Origin: Entomobacter blattae
Lineage (GTDB): Bacteria > Pseudomonadota > Alphaproteobacteria > Acetobacterales > Acetobacteraceae
NCBI RefSeq assembly: GCF_014672835.1
Contig: NZ_CP060244.1
Span: 1,405,001-1,469,000 of the forward strand
DNA: 64,000 nt
Direction: 5' to 3'
Within the stretch, counting starts at the first letter, position 1. Each line of letters begins with the position of its first letter. The position numbers and the translations under genes are program-made. This document shows positions 1 to 8,679 of the stretch, one piece after another. The notes below the pieces were generated by a model, which searched no databases, was not told the DNA's origin, and worked only from the letters and a program-made list of their open reading frames with translations.

Positions 1-1368
1 CAGTCGCCGAAAAATTATTTTTTCCTCCTATAATAATTTGTTTTCCATTTGATAAATTATTATTTGCATAGGCGTGTAAAATATTCCCATTATTAAAAAT
101 TGTTTGGGTATCTTCACCGGCAAAAATATCTGCTGTATCTGTAGTGTTATTACCTAAGCTTATAGATAGAATACCTTTTGTTCCTATGACTGAAATATTA
201 CCTGCTATGTTAGATATACTATTTTTGAACGGACTATCACTTCCATAAATTATATCATTACCATTGCTATTTATTATTTGATCATTCTTCATGAATTTAA
301 TGGAGTTCTTTGAGTTTGTTATTGTATTTACTGTATCAGAATAATTTTTGTAGATATAATTTCCATCATCAATAATTTGGATTGGGGTAGTGATCTTTGG
401 ATTAAAGTTTTGAGATGAGTCATATAAAAAGTTGGGTGAGAAATGTCTTCTGAAAGATTTGCAGTTCCACTGGTTGAAGCTTCTATTTCTCCATAGTACA
501 TTCCTAAAGACCAATTTTTTAAATTTAAATAGTTCTGAGTTGTATTAGTATCAATTCCTCGCACAATTTGTTGGATAGCTCTCCATAAAGCAGCATTAAA
601 GTTGATTTGAATATTATGTAGCTGCTCAGTCTCTTCTGAAAGATATAAAGGCGGTACAGATATATCAGAATCTTGTAATAACTTGGATGAGCCTTTTATA
701 GAGCGATAACTTAAGGATGAAGGATTATAAATTCCTCCATTGTGATTTGGATAGACTGTTGTGTAAATACTCTGTTCTCCTCTGGAATCAAATAATGGTA
801 TTTGTATAAATATGCCAAAGGAAGGTAGTTGTGAATTATAGTAAGGGCTTTTAGGAGAGTTAAAGTTGGCAGTAATGCTATTTGAAACTTGGTATGAAAT
901 ACCGAAGTTTGTTCCTTTTGCTGTTAAACGCTCAGATACATTAAAAATTATAGGTTTATCAAAAGTATATATTTTATTTTTCCAGCTTGCATCAAAGGTT
1001 TGTAATTGGATATCATGAAGATGGCCTCCGGTATTACTGATTTCGTAAGTGTAATCTCCTTTTTGACCATAAACTGAAAAACGAGAAGTTACGGGATAGT
1101 TATTTTGGTCATAAACATTTGTTGCCCATGTGTATCTGGGGATACCCAGCATAGGAGATCTATAATCGATGTCATTGATAGTTGGGACTGCTGGATCAAA
1201 TATTCCACTAGGTGGGGTACCCCACATTGTTAGATTCCAGTCTGTATCTAGTGTGCCGTCAACATCTGGAAGAACCTTGTTAAATTCTTCGGAACCGTTA
1301 ACTATATTGCCAGTATTGAACTGAATTTTAGGGCCTGTTTTACTAATATCCGTAAAAATTTGTTCCAT
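1..1368 (-). pseudogene. Beta-rich secreted repeat protein, N-terminal part, frameshifted and cut by the window edge
   Basis: I do not recognise a named family. The first reading frame gives about 314 coherent residues from the ATG at 1368 and then loses sense. From about position 430 down to position 1 a second frame is open without a stop. Joining the frames with one extra base gives a smooth junction (HPNFLYDSS in place of HPTFYMTHL). The break lies at a run of five A on the plus strand at 426-430, so it is either a real frameshift or a homopolymer sequencing error. The downstream part has Asn/Gly-rich short beta-strand repeats such as NGNDIIYG and IFAGEDTQTIF. The latter resembles LFAGKETGTF in the protein at 15991-17061, so the two may belong to one secreted adhesin or beta-helix family. 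There is no N-terminal signal peptide. An AGGACG sequence precedes the start. The 3' end lies outside the window. Confidence 0.6.
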
Positions 1369-1445
1369 ATATTTACGTCCTATAAAATAACATTATTGTT
1401 GTTCAGAAGTGATAATATTAATGTAACAATGTAGTCGTATATTGC

Positions 1446-2140
1446 CTATCGTAAAGTAAAAAACCGGGTATCTAGATAATTTGTTGGTGTAATATTCTCA
1501 TCAATAATTTTCCCCCTATTCCATCTATTTTGCCAGTGAGTGAGGTAGTTTTTTGCGAGTTGTGGGGAATGGGAGATGACGAGGGCGTTCTCGCTGTTAC
1601 GCCTTTCGGCAGACTGTGTGTAGTTGAAGGGGTAGTTTCTACGGTTTCTTCATCAGCGATGATGACCTTGTCGTGCTGGATGGCAAAATCGCTATCCGTG
1701 CGGATGAGAATGCCTGCTTCTTTGAGTGCGGTAAGGGCTTTGGTACTGTAGCGATCCCTGTTGCCCTTTTCGTCAACCACCATCCTGACATCCACTCCGC
1801 ACGCTTTGGCATTGATCAGGGCCGTGGTGATGTTGGGTGCGGTAAAGGAATAGGCCATAATCCGCAACGAGGACTGGGCATTGTTGATGACAGAAAGTAC
1901 GAGTGCTTCAGCGCTGCCTTCGGGTGAGAAGCCCGCCTGTAGGGTAGGCGCAGGAAGGACAGGGGAGTTTGCAGATGAAGGGGGATGAGGAGAGGGGGAG
2001 GCAGCCTGATCCTGCACAAGGGTAATGGGGGCAGGAGTGGTTTCAAAAGCCTGTTTGAGTCTTGGCCAATAAGGGTAAAGGCTTAAAATAATGATAAAAG
2101 CTGACAATACTCCATAAACTGTATTCCTGTTCCAGTTCAT
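1446..2140 (-). pseudogene. Phospholipase-D-family nuclease at the end of the T4SS operon, frameshifted
   Basis: The N-terminus has one membrane segment (about residues 8-24) and a Pro/Ser-rich linker. A PLD-type domain follows, of the kind seen in plasmid-encoded Nuc endonucleases next to T4SS genes. The first half of the HKD motif is clear (QHDKVIIAD, about residue 154). After TVETT the frame changes: the continuous frame ends at 1472 in nonsense, while the neighbouring frame gives FNYTQSAERRNSENALVI, the expected continuation, and ends at the TAG at 1446-1448. The break is at a run of four G on the plus strand (1629-1632), consistent with loss of one base. If real, the mutation removes the C-terminal strand of the active site. 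The start overlaps the virB11 stop by four bases (ATGA type), so the gene belongs to the virB operon. A known role would be processing DNA or phospholipid during conjugation; none can be shown here. Confidence 0.75.
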
Positions 2141-3216
2141 GACGTTATGCCCCTCTTGCCTTTGGGGTCATAGAGAATTTTTTTGACTTCCCAGTTTTTC
2201 ATGAAGACAACCACATCAAGGGTCTGCTCTATCTTCCTGCGAATGGTCTCAAATTCCATACCCTGGCCCACCGCACTCTGCTTGACGAGATCAGCAATAC
2301 GGGAGGAGGTTGTGAGCGCACTGTCGGCATGGGTGGAGAAGATACCCCCTGGATGACCCGTATTAGCCCCGGCCAGATAATCCCATGCCGCTTCATCGCG
2401 CAGCTCGGCCATGATGATCCGATCGGGTGTCAGTCTTGTGCAGGCACGCAGGGCTTCACTAACGGTAATCCGACCCACGTCACCCTTTTGCTCATACATC
2501 AGGAAGCCTGCTTCTCCCGCATTGGGGGCGGTGATCTCATGAATATCTTCGAGGATGATAAGACGCTCATGGGAAGGGACTTCCAAAAGCAGGGAACGGG
2601 TGAGGGTGGACTTGCCAGAGCCGGTGGACCCGGCGACTGCAATATTCTGGTGGTTTTGAACGGCTAGGGTAAAGAAGGTTGGCAAATCCCCTTTATCAAG
2701 CAGTTTAAGCATCTCCATTTCAAAGGGGAAAAGCTCGCCTTTCTGGTTTTGCCTTTTGTGGCTGAAGCCTGCAAAGCGCTTTTCCTGTTCAAGCTGGGCC
2801 AGAGTTTTGGTCACGGGCAAATGCTTGCGAAAGGAGAGAAGCACAGTGCCCGGTAGCGTTGCCGGAGGCCAGCAGATGATCCCTCGGGTGCCGTCAGGCA
2901 ACAGCACATCATTAATGGGCTTTCTGCCCTTGCCATTAAAGGCGAGCAGGGCGTTGGTCAAAGTGTGCAGCATGGGTTCTGTTATGGCAGGATCAGGAAA
3001 GAATGTCTTGCCTGTGGTGGTGTCACAGACCACTTCGCCAAAACGGTTGATCCTGATCTCAAAGATGTCTGGATCACCAAGATAGCGATCCAGAGGGGAG
3101 AGCACCTGTCTTGCAGCATAATCGCGCCGTGGTGTTGGGTTTGGGCTAGGAGTAGGGGATTGGCCCTGACGTAGCTCTTGACTGTGATCCTGACTCGGAC
3201 TTAGGTTCTGGCTCAT
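2137..3216 (-). CDS. virB11: VirB11-family T4SS ATPase
   Basis: This is the hexameric cytoplasmic ATPase that powers pilus assembly and substrate passage in type IV secretion systems. The 359-residue length is typical. After a Gln/Ser/Pro-rich N-terminus (residues 1-30), the N-terminal domain has PDGTRG (about 109). The RecA-like domain shows Walker [10 protein letters not shown] (196-204), the Asp-box segment IILEDIHE, the [11 protein letters not shown] segment and the STHADSA His box. All expected catalytic elements are present, so the enzyme should be active. The ATG overlaps the end of virB10 by four bases and the stop overlaps the nuclease start, which suggests translational coupling along the operon. 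Confidence 0.95.
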   Translation of the reverse strand: MSQNLSPSQDHSQELRQGQSPTPSPNPTPRRDYAARQVLSPLDRYLGDPDIFEIRINRFGEVVCDTTTGKTFFPDPAITEPMLHTLTNALLAFNGKGRKPINDVLLPDGTRGIICWPPATLPGTVLLSFRKHLPVTKTLAQLEQEKRFAGFSHKRQNQKGELFPFEMEMLKLLDKGDLPTFFTLAVQNHQNIAVAGSTGSGKSTLTRSLLLEVPSHERLIILEDIHEITAPNAGEAGFLMYEQKGDVGRITVSEALRACTRLTPDRIIMAELRDEAAWDYLAGANTGHPGGIFSTHADSALTTSSRIADLVKQSAVGQGMEFETIRRKIEQTLDVVVFMKNWEVKKILYDPKGKRGITS

Positions 3217-4409
3217 GGGGCACTTCCATAAGCCAGTGAGTAAACCGATGAGAAGTCGAGGTCACGAGCCACATAGATGGAAACCACATCACCTTGCTGG
3301 TCATAAAGGGTGGGGGGAATATTGACCGTGTTCTGCAACACAGTATTGCCCATCTGGCTGGTCTGTTGCTGGGTATTGGAGGTGGAGATATTGGCCGTGT
3401 TGTGTTTTTGCGTGAGATTTGACAGCGTGCCAATAGTAGACTGGCTTAGGTCAGAGAACAGGCTGATCATCATTGCATCGCCAAAGCGGTCGAAGAAATG
3501 GGTATCGACCTGTCCCTCGATGCCAGCACTGCCCAATCGGTTGGTGCCGGGGCTATCAAGATTGACCACCACACCATCAGGATTGCGCAGACGTGTCCAC
3601 AAGACAAAGATACGCTCCTGTCCGTGAGCAAGACCAGAAGAGACCTCCCCATCCACCACAGCCCCTTTGTCAATCAGACGGACTGTGCCATCAGCTGAAA
3701 ACACATCCCGGCTGACCCGGCACGAGACCAGCCCTGCTACAGTGGTATCGAGCTCTGTTAATGTCCCACAGGTGATCATTGTTCCCTTGGGCACCATAAA
3801 GCGTGGATGGGCCATAACAGAAGCCAGAGCTGGGGCACGATGATCGCCTGAAAGTCTTCTGCTCAAGGCAGAACTTTCTTCAGACCTGCGTTCAGGCATC
3901 GGTTTTTTCTCGGCACTTCCTGTATCACTACCAGAACCTATGGAACCTCCAAACCCACTTTCCAGCCTGCGCTGCAAGGCCAGCTCTTCAGGAGTGGGAC
4001 TATGCTTTTTAGGGCCTGACTGTGCAGCCAGAGGAGAGGCATTTGATGTTATCCCATGGGTTGCGTCAGGAGGTGGAAGCACCGTGAGAGCCTGTTTTTT
4101 GGGCTCTGGTCTGGGAGTTGTGGCTAACGTAAACTGGTGTTTGGGGACAGGAGCAGGAACAGGCCTGTTCTTTTGACTGTTCTCATGGGAGGAGATCCAG
4201 TTCTCATAGCCCAGATAGCCGAAAAACCCAAGGCAGCTCACGCCAGATAAAAAGAACAGGGCTTTTAGTCCTACGGCCCTTTTCTTGCGATCTGGTGTAA
4301 GAGGCAGTCTTGAGTCAATGGGCTCGTCATTCTGTCTGGTGCTGCCTTCAGGAGAGGGGCTGGAAGAGGGGGACTGGTAGAATGTATCGGTGTCAATGGT
4401 TTTAGGCAT
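3213..4409 (-). CDS. virB10: VirB10 T4SS core-complex protein
   Basis: VirB10 spans both membranes and links the inner-membrane ATPases to the outer-membrane pore. This 398-residue protein has the expected plan: a short cytoplasmic N-terminus, one membrane segment (about residues 45-66, [20 protein letters not shown]), a long Pro-rich periplasmic stretch, and the C-terminal TrbI/VirB10 beta-barrel domain from about residue 200 ([18 protein letters not shown], then [15 protein letters not shown]). The stop region overlaps the virB11 start and the start directly adjoins the virB9 stop. Three conserved Cys-containing positions are not needed for the call. Confidence 0.95.
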   Translation of the reverse strand: MPKTIDTDTFYQSPSSSPSPEGSTRQNDEPIDSRLPLTPDRKKRAVGLKALFFLSGVSCLGFFGYLGYENWISSHENSQKNRPVPAPVPKHQFTLATTPRPEPKKQALTVLPPPDATHGITSNASPLAAQSGPKKHSPTPEELALQRRLESGFGGSIGSGSDTGSAEKKPMPERRSEESSALSRRLSGDHRAPALASVMAHPRFMVPKGTMITCGTLTELDTTVAGLVSCRVSRDVFSADGTVRLIDKGAVVDGEVSSGLAHGQERIFVLWTRLRNPDGVVVNLDSPGTNRLGSAGIEGQVDTHFFDRFGDAMMISLFSDLSQSTIGTLSNLTQKHNTANISTSNTQQQTSQMGNTVLQNTVNIPPTLYDQQGDVVSIYVARDLDFSSVYSLAYGSAP

Positions 4410-5387
4410 TTACTTATCCTCCTGTGCAGGGTTGGCGATACGCCGGACATAGGGGCTGGTTGTACCTGTGGGACGGCCAGCAAAAATAGCCCTTGGGTTG
4501 TAGGCGGTATTCCTGATGCCTATAACCTTATCCCCGGAGCGGATCACCCATTTTTCAGCCACCATCTGGGCCACTATGATGTTGTGGTTTTCTCCACTTA
4601 CAGAGCTGTTGACCACACTTTCCTTACCGTCCTGTCCCATGACAAACAGGGTGGGCAGGTCTATTTTTTCAGGGAATTTGAAGTAGGTCAATTCTCCATT
4701 ATCCCATACATTGACTGGCTTGATACTGTCTGCATCATCGCCTATCGCCATGGTGTAATTCAGGTTTTTGCGCCCAGAGATATAAGGGTTGGCAAAGGCA
4801 CTCTGGATGGAGTGTTCCTGTACTTCTCTGGCTTCCTGCTTCTCGTCATCATCAGGATATTTGTAGGTCAGCTCTAATGTGGCCTGCCTGAGTTGCCATG
4901 GGCTTCTGATAAAGCCTTTTTTACCATCTTTACCTTCACTCTTTGAGGAAAGTTCCCCGATGTAGTGCAGCATGATGTGGTAGGTGTGTTTATCGGTAAT
5001 AATGGTGAGATTGGTATCGGCATTTTCAGCAACGGGTTTGACAAAAAAGTGGTTTTTGACATGGGCAAAATCCCAGGCTTTTGAATCCCCAAAGGCATGG
5101 GCCAGATAGGTTTCCTGTGGAGAGACGGTAATATGGGTGGTCACTCCCACCACACTATCAATCACCACCGTATCCTGCGGGTTATACAGGGCTGACTTGA
5201 TCCGGTAATCGTAAGGGGAAACCTGTTTGCGTTCCAGCCCATGGCTGGGGATGGAATAAAGAGAGAACAGGAAGGAAGAGGTCAGGGCAGCAGTCCATAA
5301 GAGGAGATACTGGTTTTCTCCGCTACGGCCCTCTCTGCCTTTACCAATTTTGTTCCTTGAAGAATGGGAAAAGGGTTTCATGATCAT
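4410..5387 (-). CDS. virB9: VirB9 T4SS outer-membrane core protein
   Basis: VirB9 forms the outer-membrane ring of the T4SS core with VirB7 and VirB10. The 325-residue protein starts with a basic stretch and a hydrophobic segment (about residues 26-48) that ends near SIPSHGLE and probably acts as a signal peptide. Family features follow: the GDSKAWDF motif (about residues 98-105), FVKPV, and TNLTIITDKHTYHI. The C-terminal domain (about 200-320, including YTYFKFP-like TYFKFPEKIDLPTLF) is the VirB7-contact region. The start overlaps the virB8 stop by four bases. A second in-frame Met two codons later (MKPFSHSS) is an equally likely start. Confidence 0.93.
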   Translation of the reverse strand: MIMKPFSHSSRNKIGKGREGRSGENQYLLLWTAALTSSFLFSLYSIPSHGLERKQVSPYDYRIKSALYNPQDTVVIDSVVGVTTHITVSPQETYLAHAFGDSKAWDFAHVKNHFFVKPVAENADTNLTIITDKHTYHIMLHYIGELSSKSEGKDGKKGFIRSPWQLRQATLELTYKYPDDDEKQEAREVQEHSIQSAFANPYISGRKNLNYTMAIGDDADSIKPVNVWDNGELTYFKFPEKIDLPTLFVMGQDGKESVVNSSVSGENHNIIVAQMVAEKWVIRSGDKVIGIRNTAYNPRAIFAGRPTGTTSPYVRRIANPAQEDK

Positions 5388-6079
5388 TCTCCTGCATTGG
5401 CAGCTTCTGGCTGCGCTTTAAAGGAGGTCACCTGAAAGCCAAGAGGGTTCAGGAAACGCTGTGAGGCTGTAAGCACCGTCTTCTGGTAGGAATAGGCTAC
5501 TGTGGCGATCCAGTGCTTTTTCTCTTCAGGGATAGAACGGTTGGCGTATTTGTCCTGTGTGGTATAGCGGACAGTAGCGATCTGGTTCTCACGATCCAGA
5601 ATGACAGAGACCAGATGAACCGTGCGGATCATGCTGTCCTGTAATTTCCTGTCCATGGCCTCATTACCGGAAAAGAGTTTGGCATAGTCACCAGCCACAA
5701 CAGGCGAAGACATGACAGAGACAGCGTCATAATCCTGTTGAAGGGTATAATAGTCGTAGCCTTCATGATGGAGCACATATTGGCCCACCCAATATTGATC
5801 AATGACCTCGCCATAGGTTTTCTGCTCGGTCAGCAGGGAGACAGTGTTGATCTCTCCTGTATCCATGTTAATGGTCAGGATATGTTCAGGGATGGGCTGG
5901 GCGTAGCGGTGAATGGTATAGCCCAGTCCTGCCACACAGAACAGGCCAAGACAGAGTGAGAGGGTGGAGACCCTGCGTGAGAAATTGCGGCTGGAGATCA
6001 GTTCGGCCAAGAGGTCACGTTCCAGTCCAAGGGCTTTACTCTGATGGGCTGCAAGAGCCGTTTTAGTTAAGAATTTCAT
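5384..6079 (-). CDS. virB8: VirB8 T4SS inner-membrane assembly factor
   Basis: VirB8 is a bitopic inner-membrane protein that nucleates T4SS assembly. The 231-residue protein has a cytoplasmic N-terminus, one membrane segment (about residues 38-58, LSLCLGLFCVAGLGYTI) and a periplasmic NTF2-like domain. Signature pieces are EVIDQYWVGQYVLHHEGYDYY, shown here only by its ends EVIDQYW and GYDYY, then VRYTT and the C-terminal NPLGFQVTSF. The start lies 17 bases inside the end of the virB7 gene, another tight overlap in the operon. Confidence 0.93.
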   Translation of the reverse strand: MKFLTKTALAAHQSKALGLERDLLAELISSRNFSRRVSTLSLCLGLFCVAGLGYTIHRYAQPIPEHILTINMDTGEINTVSLLTEQKTYGEVIDQYWVGQYVLHHEGYDYYTLQQDYDAVSVMSSPVVAGDYAKLFSGNEAMDRKLQDSMIRTVHLVSVILDRENQIATVRYTTQDKYANRSIPEEKKHWIATVAYSYQKTVLTASQRFLNPLGFQVTSFKAQPEAANAGE

Positions 6080-6608
6080 GAATGTCTTCTCCAGAAAAAT
6101 TCAGGGTGAGAGGGGGTGTAAGGGATGCTGACACTGCGGGTGCTGGTATTTTGTTCTCTACTGCCTGCTTGATCAGAACTTCAGTGTTGGAAGGGGAAGT
6201 CTCCTGTCTGACAACAACCGAGGGCTGTTCAGAGGGCTGAACAGGTTTTGGGATTAAAGCCTGTGCTGTTTGGTCAGGGGCAGGAAGGGGAGTAGAAATA
6301 ACAGTATTTATTTCAGGATTATTATTCCTGTTATTATTAAAATTATTTCTATTGGAAACAGCAGATATTTTCTTATGTTTACGCTCAATTTTCCTGTGTT
6401 CAACAGGGGGAGCTAAAACAATGGGATTGCCAGCATGGATTTGTGGCATATAAGGGCTGATCTCATCGGGAACAGTCCTGTTGACAGCTACATCACCGTC
6501 AAAGTCTGGCTCTGGAGGCAGTGTTTTGCCACAGGCCGCAAGAGTAATCAGTAAGGGAAGGGCCCAGGGGAAGGTATAGAAATATTTAGGGCAGAAAAAG
6601 GGGTTCAT
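6063..6608 (-). CDS. virB7: VirB7-like T4SS lipoprotein
   Basis: The protein (181 residues) has a lipoprotein signal: a hydrophobic segment at about residues 13-25 followed by the lipobox LAAC at 23-26. That fits the VirB7 role of anchoring VirB9 in the outer membrane, and it lies directly before virB8. It is much longer than classical VirB7 (about 50 residues). The extra part is Pro/Gln-rich and has an Asn tract (NNFNNNRNNN, about residues 88-97) encoded by AT-rich triplets. The last residues (TLNFSGEDIHEILN) resemble the C-terminal tail that in larger VirB7 or TraN-like proteins contacts VirB9. Assignment rests on position and lipobox, not on strong sequence similarity. GGAG lies before the start. 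Transcription from here runs away from the DUF1778/GNAT module. Confidence 0.7.
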   Translation of the reverse strand: MNPFFCPKYFYTFPWALPLLITLAACGKTLPPEPDFDGDVAVNRTVPDEISPYMPQIHAGNPIVLAPPVEHRKIERKHKKISAVSNRNNFNNNRNNNPEINTVISTPLPAPDQTAQALIPKPVQPSEQPSVVVRQETSPSNTEVLIKQAVENKIPAPAVSASLTPPLTLNFSGEDIHEILN

Positions 6609-6732
6609 GGTTATCTCCGCAACAATAACAATGAACCATTATTAATATAAAAAATGATAAAAAACAAAAACTATTTAACAAACAAATTATAAAATAAAAC
6701 AAAAAATATAAAAATAATATCCTTGTATTTGA

Positions 6733-6747
6733 ATACACATTGTGTAT
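6733..6747. promoter_or_regulatory. Perfect palindrome, probable operator of the DUF1778/GNAT module
   Basis: Two 7-base arms (ATACACA and TGTGTAT) surround a single T, 38 bases before the GTG of the antitoxin. DUF1778 antitoxins are ribbon-helix-helix DNA-binding proteins that repress their own operon at such sites. The site lies in AT-rich DNA between the divergent virB7 and antitoxin genes, so it could affect both directions. Operator function is inferred. Confidence 0.55.
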
Positions 6748-6784
6748 CTAATAAATAAGAAAGGTAAAAATAAGGAGATTTATA

Positions 6785-7051
6785 GTGTCTGCGAACAGAT
6801 CAGCGATCAATATAAAGATGCTTGAAGAAACGCGTCAATTAATTGATGCGGCAGCACAAATTACAGGAAAAACCAGAACGGAGTTTATAACAGAATCATC
6901 AAGGCGGTCTGCTGAAGATACGTTACTGGAGCAGACATATATAAGAGTTAGTCCAGAATCTTATGCGCATTTCCTGTCTGTTCTTGATGAACCTCCTTCA
7001 GGAGAGGGGTATGAAAGACTTATGAAAGTTAAAACACCGTGGGAGGAATGA
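6785..7051 (+). CDS. DUF1778 (TacA-type) antitoxin
   Basis: An 88-residue protein with an N-terminal ribbon-helix-helix domain (INIKMLEETRQLIDAAA, then TGKTRTEFITESS, about residues 8-40) and a C-terminal helix-rich toxin-binding tail. This is the layout of TacA/AtaR antitoxins, which neutralise GNAT toxins and repress the operon. The start is GTG at 6785, supported by AAGGAG seven bases upstream. The stop overlaps the toxin start (ATGA). The module lies on the strand opposite to the virB operon, between virB7 and the small gene at 7518-7709, and probably acts as a maintenance cassette for the region. Confidence 0.88.
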   Translation: MSANRSAINIKMLEETRQLIDAAAQITGKTRTEFITESSRRSAEDTLLEQTYIRVSPESYAHFLSVLDEPPSGEGYERLMKVKTPWEE

Positions 7052-7527
7052 GGCCTGTTCCGCTCAGTCCTCATCATGACCTGGAAGACTTCAACTCTGG
7101 GGATTTATCTCTTGATGAATGGCTCAGGAGAAAAGCTTTAAAAAATCAGGTAACAGGGGCTTTACGAACGTTTGTTTATTTGGAGAGTAATAGGGTTAAG
7201 GGCTATTATGCTCTGGCATCAGGAGCTCTTGATCAGGCAGGAGCTCCGGGTTCAATTAGAAGAAATATGCCAGACCCTATTCCTGTGGCAGTTTTGGCTC
7301 GACTGGCTGTTGATAGCAGTTTACAGGGGCAAGGATTAGGGGCATCCCTTTTAAAGGATGTCGTGTTACGTCTCACTGAAGCAGCAGAGATAGTGGGTAT
7401 TCGTGGAATACTGGTACACGCTGTTTCAGATCGGGCAAAAAGTTTTTATAAGAAATATGGTTTTATTGATACAATAGGCGATCCCTACCGTTTGGTCTTT
7501 TCATTAAAGCAAAAACGTCAAACCTGA
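7048..7527 (+). CDS. GNAT-family toxin (TacT/AtaT-type acetyltransferase)
   Basis: A GCN5-type N-acetyltransferase of about 159 residues paired with the DUF1778 antitoxin. TacT-like toxins acetylate the amino group of aminoacyl-tRNA and block translation. The acetyl-CoA binding motif A is clear: LARLAVDSSLQGQGLGASLL (about residues 91-110), with the Q/RxxGxG/A pattern as QGQGLG. A C-terminal FYKKYGFI segment carries the conserved Tyr used by this family. The ATG at 7048 overlaps the antitoxin stop; a GTG at 7039 is an alternative start. The 3' end overlaps by ten bases the converging gene at 7518-7709. Confidence 0.88.
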   Translation: MRPVPLSPHHDLEDFNSGDLSLDEWLRRKALKNQVTGALRTFVYLESNRVKGYYALASGALDQAGAPGSIRRNMPDPIPVAVLARLAVDSSLQGQGLGASLLKDVVLRLTEAAEIVGIRGILVHAVSDRAKSFYKKYGFIDTIGDPYRLVFSLKQKRQT

Positions 7528-7709
7528 TAGTTTTTAGATGTGTTTCTCTCATCTATAACGATGGTGTTGAAAGTTGCCTGCTTGCGTGGTTCTCCTTTAA
7601 TGAACCATATGACGGTTTTTATAGTTTTCATTGAAAAATAGGTAATGATAATAGCGTGATCTAAAGCCACGATCGGTTGTGAATTTAGAAAGTTAACGAT
7701 AGTATCCAT
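7518..7709 (-). CDS. Small T4SS-operon protein of unknown function (63 residues)
   Basis: I do not recognise a family. The ATG at 7707-7709 overlaps the end of the upstream small gene (stop at 7693-7695), so the pair looks translationally coupled and part of the virB operon between virB6 and virB7. The protein has a hydrophobic stretch (IVALDHAIIITYFSM, about residues 13-27) followed by KTIKTVIWFIKG, consistent with a small membrane-associated protein. A longer frame extends upstream to 7829, but the coupled start is preferred because it leaves the upstream gene intact. Its 3' end overlaps the GNAT gene on the other strand. Confidence 0.5.
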   Translation of the reverse strand: MDTIVNFLNSQPIVALDHAIIITYFSMKTIKTVIWFIKGEPRKQATFNTIVIDERNTSKNYQV

Positions 7710-7887
7710 TGGGTGGTCTCCCTTCTTGTAGTCGTTTGAGAAGCTTCTGTGTGGCTTTGATCTCGCTCTGTGCTTCAAGAACCTTGTTCTTTTTTCCGAG
7801 AGAAAAATAGGTTTCCTTACACTTTTCAAGAAAGAGAAGATGGGCTTTTAATCCATCTTCTGATGTTGCTTTCTGCCTGTTCATCAT
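7693..7887 (-). CDS. Small T4SS-operon protein of unknown function (64 residues)
   Basis: No family recognised. The protein is Lys/Glu-rich and probably helical (LLFLEKCKETYFSLGKK, then AQSEIKATQKLLKRLQE). Its ATGATG start overlaps the TGA of a copied virB6 tail inside the left 99-bp repeat, exactly as the truncated copy at 8569-8679 overlaps the real virB6 stop. This indicates that the gene originally followed virB6 directly and was separated from it when the ccdAB segment and the repeat appeared. This copy is the complete one. Confidence 0.5.
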   Translation of the reverse strand: MMNRQKATSEDGLKAHLLFLEKCKETYFSLGKKNKVLEAQSEIKATQKLLKRLQEGRPPNGYYR

Positions 7888-7920
7888 TTTGCAGAGCTTC
7901 TGGTATAGCCTTTAATGGCA
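7822..7920. repeat. Left copy of the 99-bp direct repeat flanking ccdAB
   Basis: The 99 bases align without gaps to 8614-8712 with seven differences (about 93 percent identity). The copy contains, on the minus strand, the last codons of virB6 (IKGYTRSSAK then stop) and the first 22 or so codons of the downstream small gene. Similarity ends at about 7920, so this is a virB6 3'-end remnant and not a second virB6 gene. Confidence 0.9.
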
Positions 7921-8064
7921 TTTAGGCAGCAAAATGGAGAAAATCGTGTTGCCCTGTGAAGAAATAAAAGGCCTTTAATAAAAATATTATAGGCATTGAG
8001 CTATGCTTTTGTATGCGCATGTTATATACATATTTTTTATAGAGAAAATTTATGGAGTATAAAA

Positions 8065-8304
8065 ATGCCACGTATAACTTCTGGTTCAAGGCAGGCTGCA
8101 AATGTAACTTTACCTGTCCGGCTTTTAAAAGAAGCAAAGCAATTGGGGATTAATTTATCTCGTGCTTGTGAAAATGGTTTGGCACAGGAGGTTTCCAGGT
8201 TGCGTCGTCAGCAATGGTTGCAGCATAACGCACCCGCCATTAAGGACTGGAACGAAAAGGTTGACAAAGAAGGACTTCCACTAGACGAGTATAGGCAGTT
8301 TTAA
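8065..8304 (+). CDS. ccdA: CcdA-family antitoxin
   Basis: A 79-residue protein with an N-terminal ribbon-helix-helix fold (ANVTLPVRLLKEAKQLGINL) and the C-terminal tail typical of CcdA (WNEKVDKEGLPLDEYRQF). The tail wraps the CcdB toxin and releases it from gyrase. The ATG at 8065 is chosen because GGAG lies eight bases upstream and the protein then begins like CcdA; a longer frame from 7996 has no ribosome binding site. The stop shares one base with the ccdB start (TAATG), so the two are translated together. Confidence 0.9.
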   Translation: MPRITSGSRQAANVTLPVRLLKEAKQLGINLSRACENGLAQEVSRLRRQQWLQHNAPAIKDWNEKVDKEGLPLDEYRQF

Positions 8305-8606
8305 TGGCTCGTTTTGATGTTTATGTTCTTTTGCAGCCCAAGAGTGTCGATTACGTTCTTAATGTCCAGTCTGATCTTTTAGAACAGCTTAACACCAGAA
8401 TGGTTGTGCCTTTACTTTCTAAAAACTCTCTTAAGCCTATTCGTGACCTCAATCCTGTTTTTACTATTGAGGGCAAGGAGTATATGATGATGACTCAAGC
8501 TATGGCGAGTATTTCACAAAAAGAGCTCAAGCAGAAAGTATGCTCCTTGGAAAATAAGAGAGATGAAATTATTCATGCTCTTGATATTTTATTGACAGGT
8601 TTTTAG
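8304..8606 (+). CDS. ccdB: CcdB-family gyrase toxin
   Basis: A 100-residue protein matching CcdB along its length: FDVYVLL at the start, NVQSDLLEQLNTRMVVPL, FTIEGKEYMMMTQAMASI, and a C-terminal helix. CcdB traps DNA gyrase and breaks DNA unless held by CcdA. In F-plasmid CcdB the last three residues Trp-Gly-Ile are needed for gyrase poisoning; here they are Thr-Gly-Phe. Only the Gly is kept, so toxicity or target may differ. Such endings may also be normal in this branch of the family; I cannot compare here. The gene points against the virB operon and ends just before the right 99-bp repeat. Confidence 0.88.
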   Translation: MARFDVYVLLQPKSVDYVLNVQSDLLEQLNTRMVVPLLSKNSLKPIRDLNPVFTIEGKEYMMMTQAMASISQKELKQKVCSLENKRDEIIHALDILLTGF

Positions 8607-8679
8607 ATAAGGGCTTTTCAAGAAAGAGAAGATAGGCTTTTAACCCATCTTCTGATGTTGCTTTCTGCCTGTTCATCAT
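8569..8679 (-). pseudogene. Truncated copy of the small gene at 7693-7887
   Basis: Starting at the ATGATG that overlaps the virB6 stop, this frame has the first 22 residues of the 64-residue protein (MMNRQKATSEDGLKAYLLFLEK minus the last two, with one change). It then runs into ccdB antisense sequence and stops at 8569-8571 after 36 codons. It is the broken end of the original gene order, cut where the ccdAB segment joins. Confidence 0.7.
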
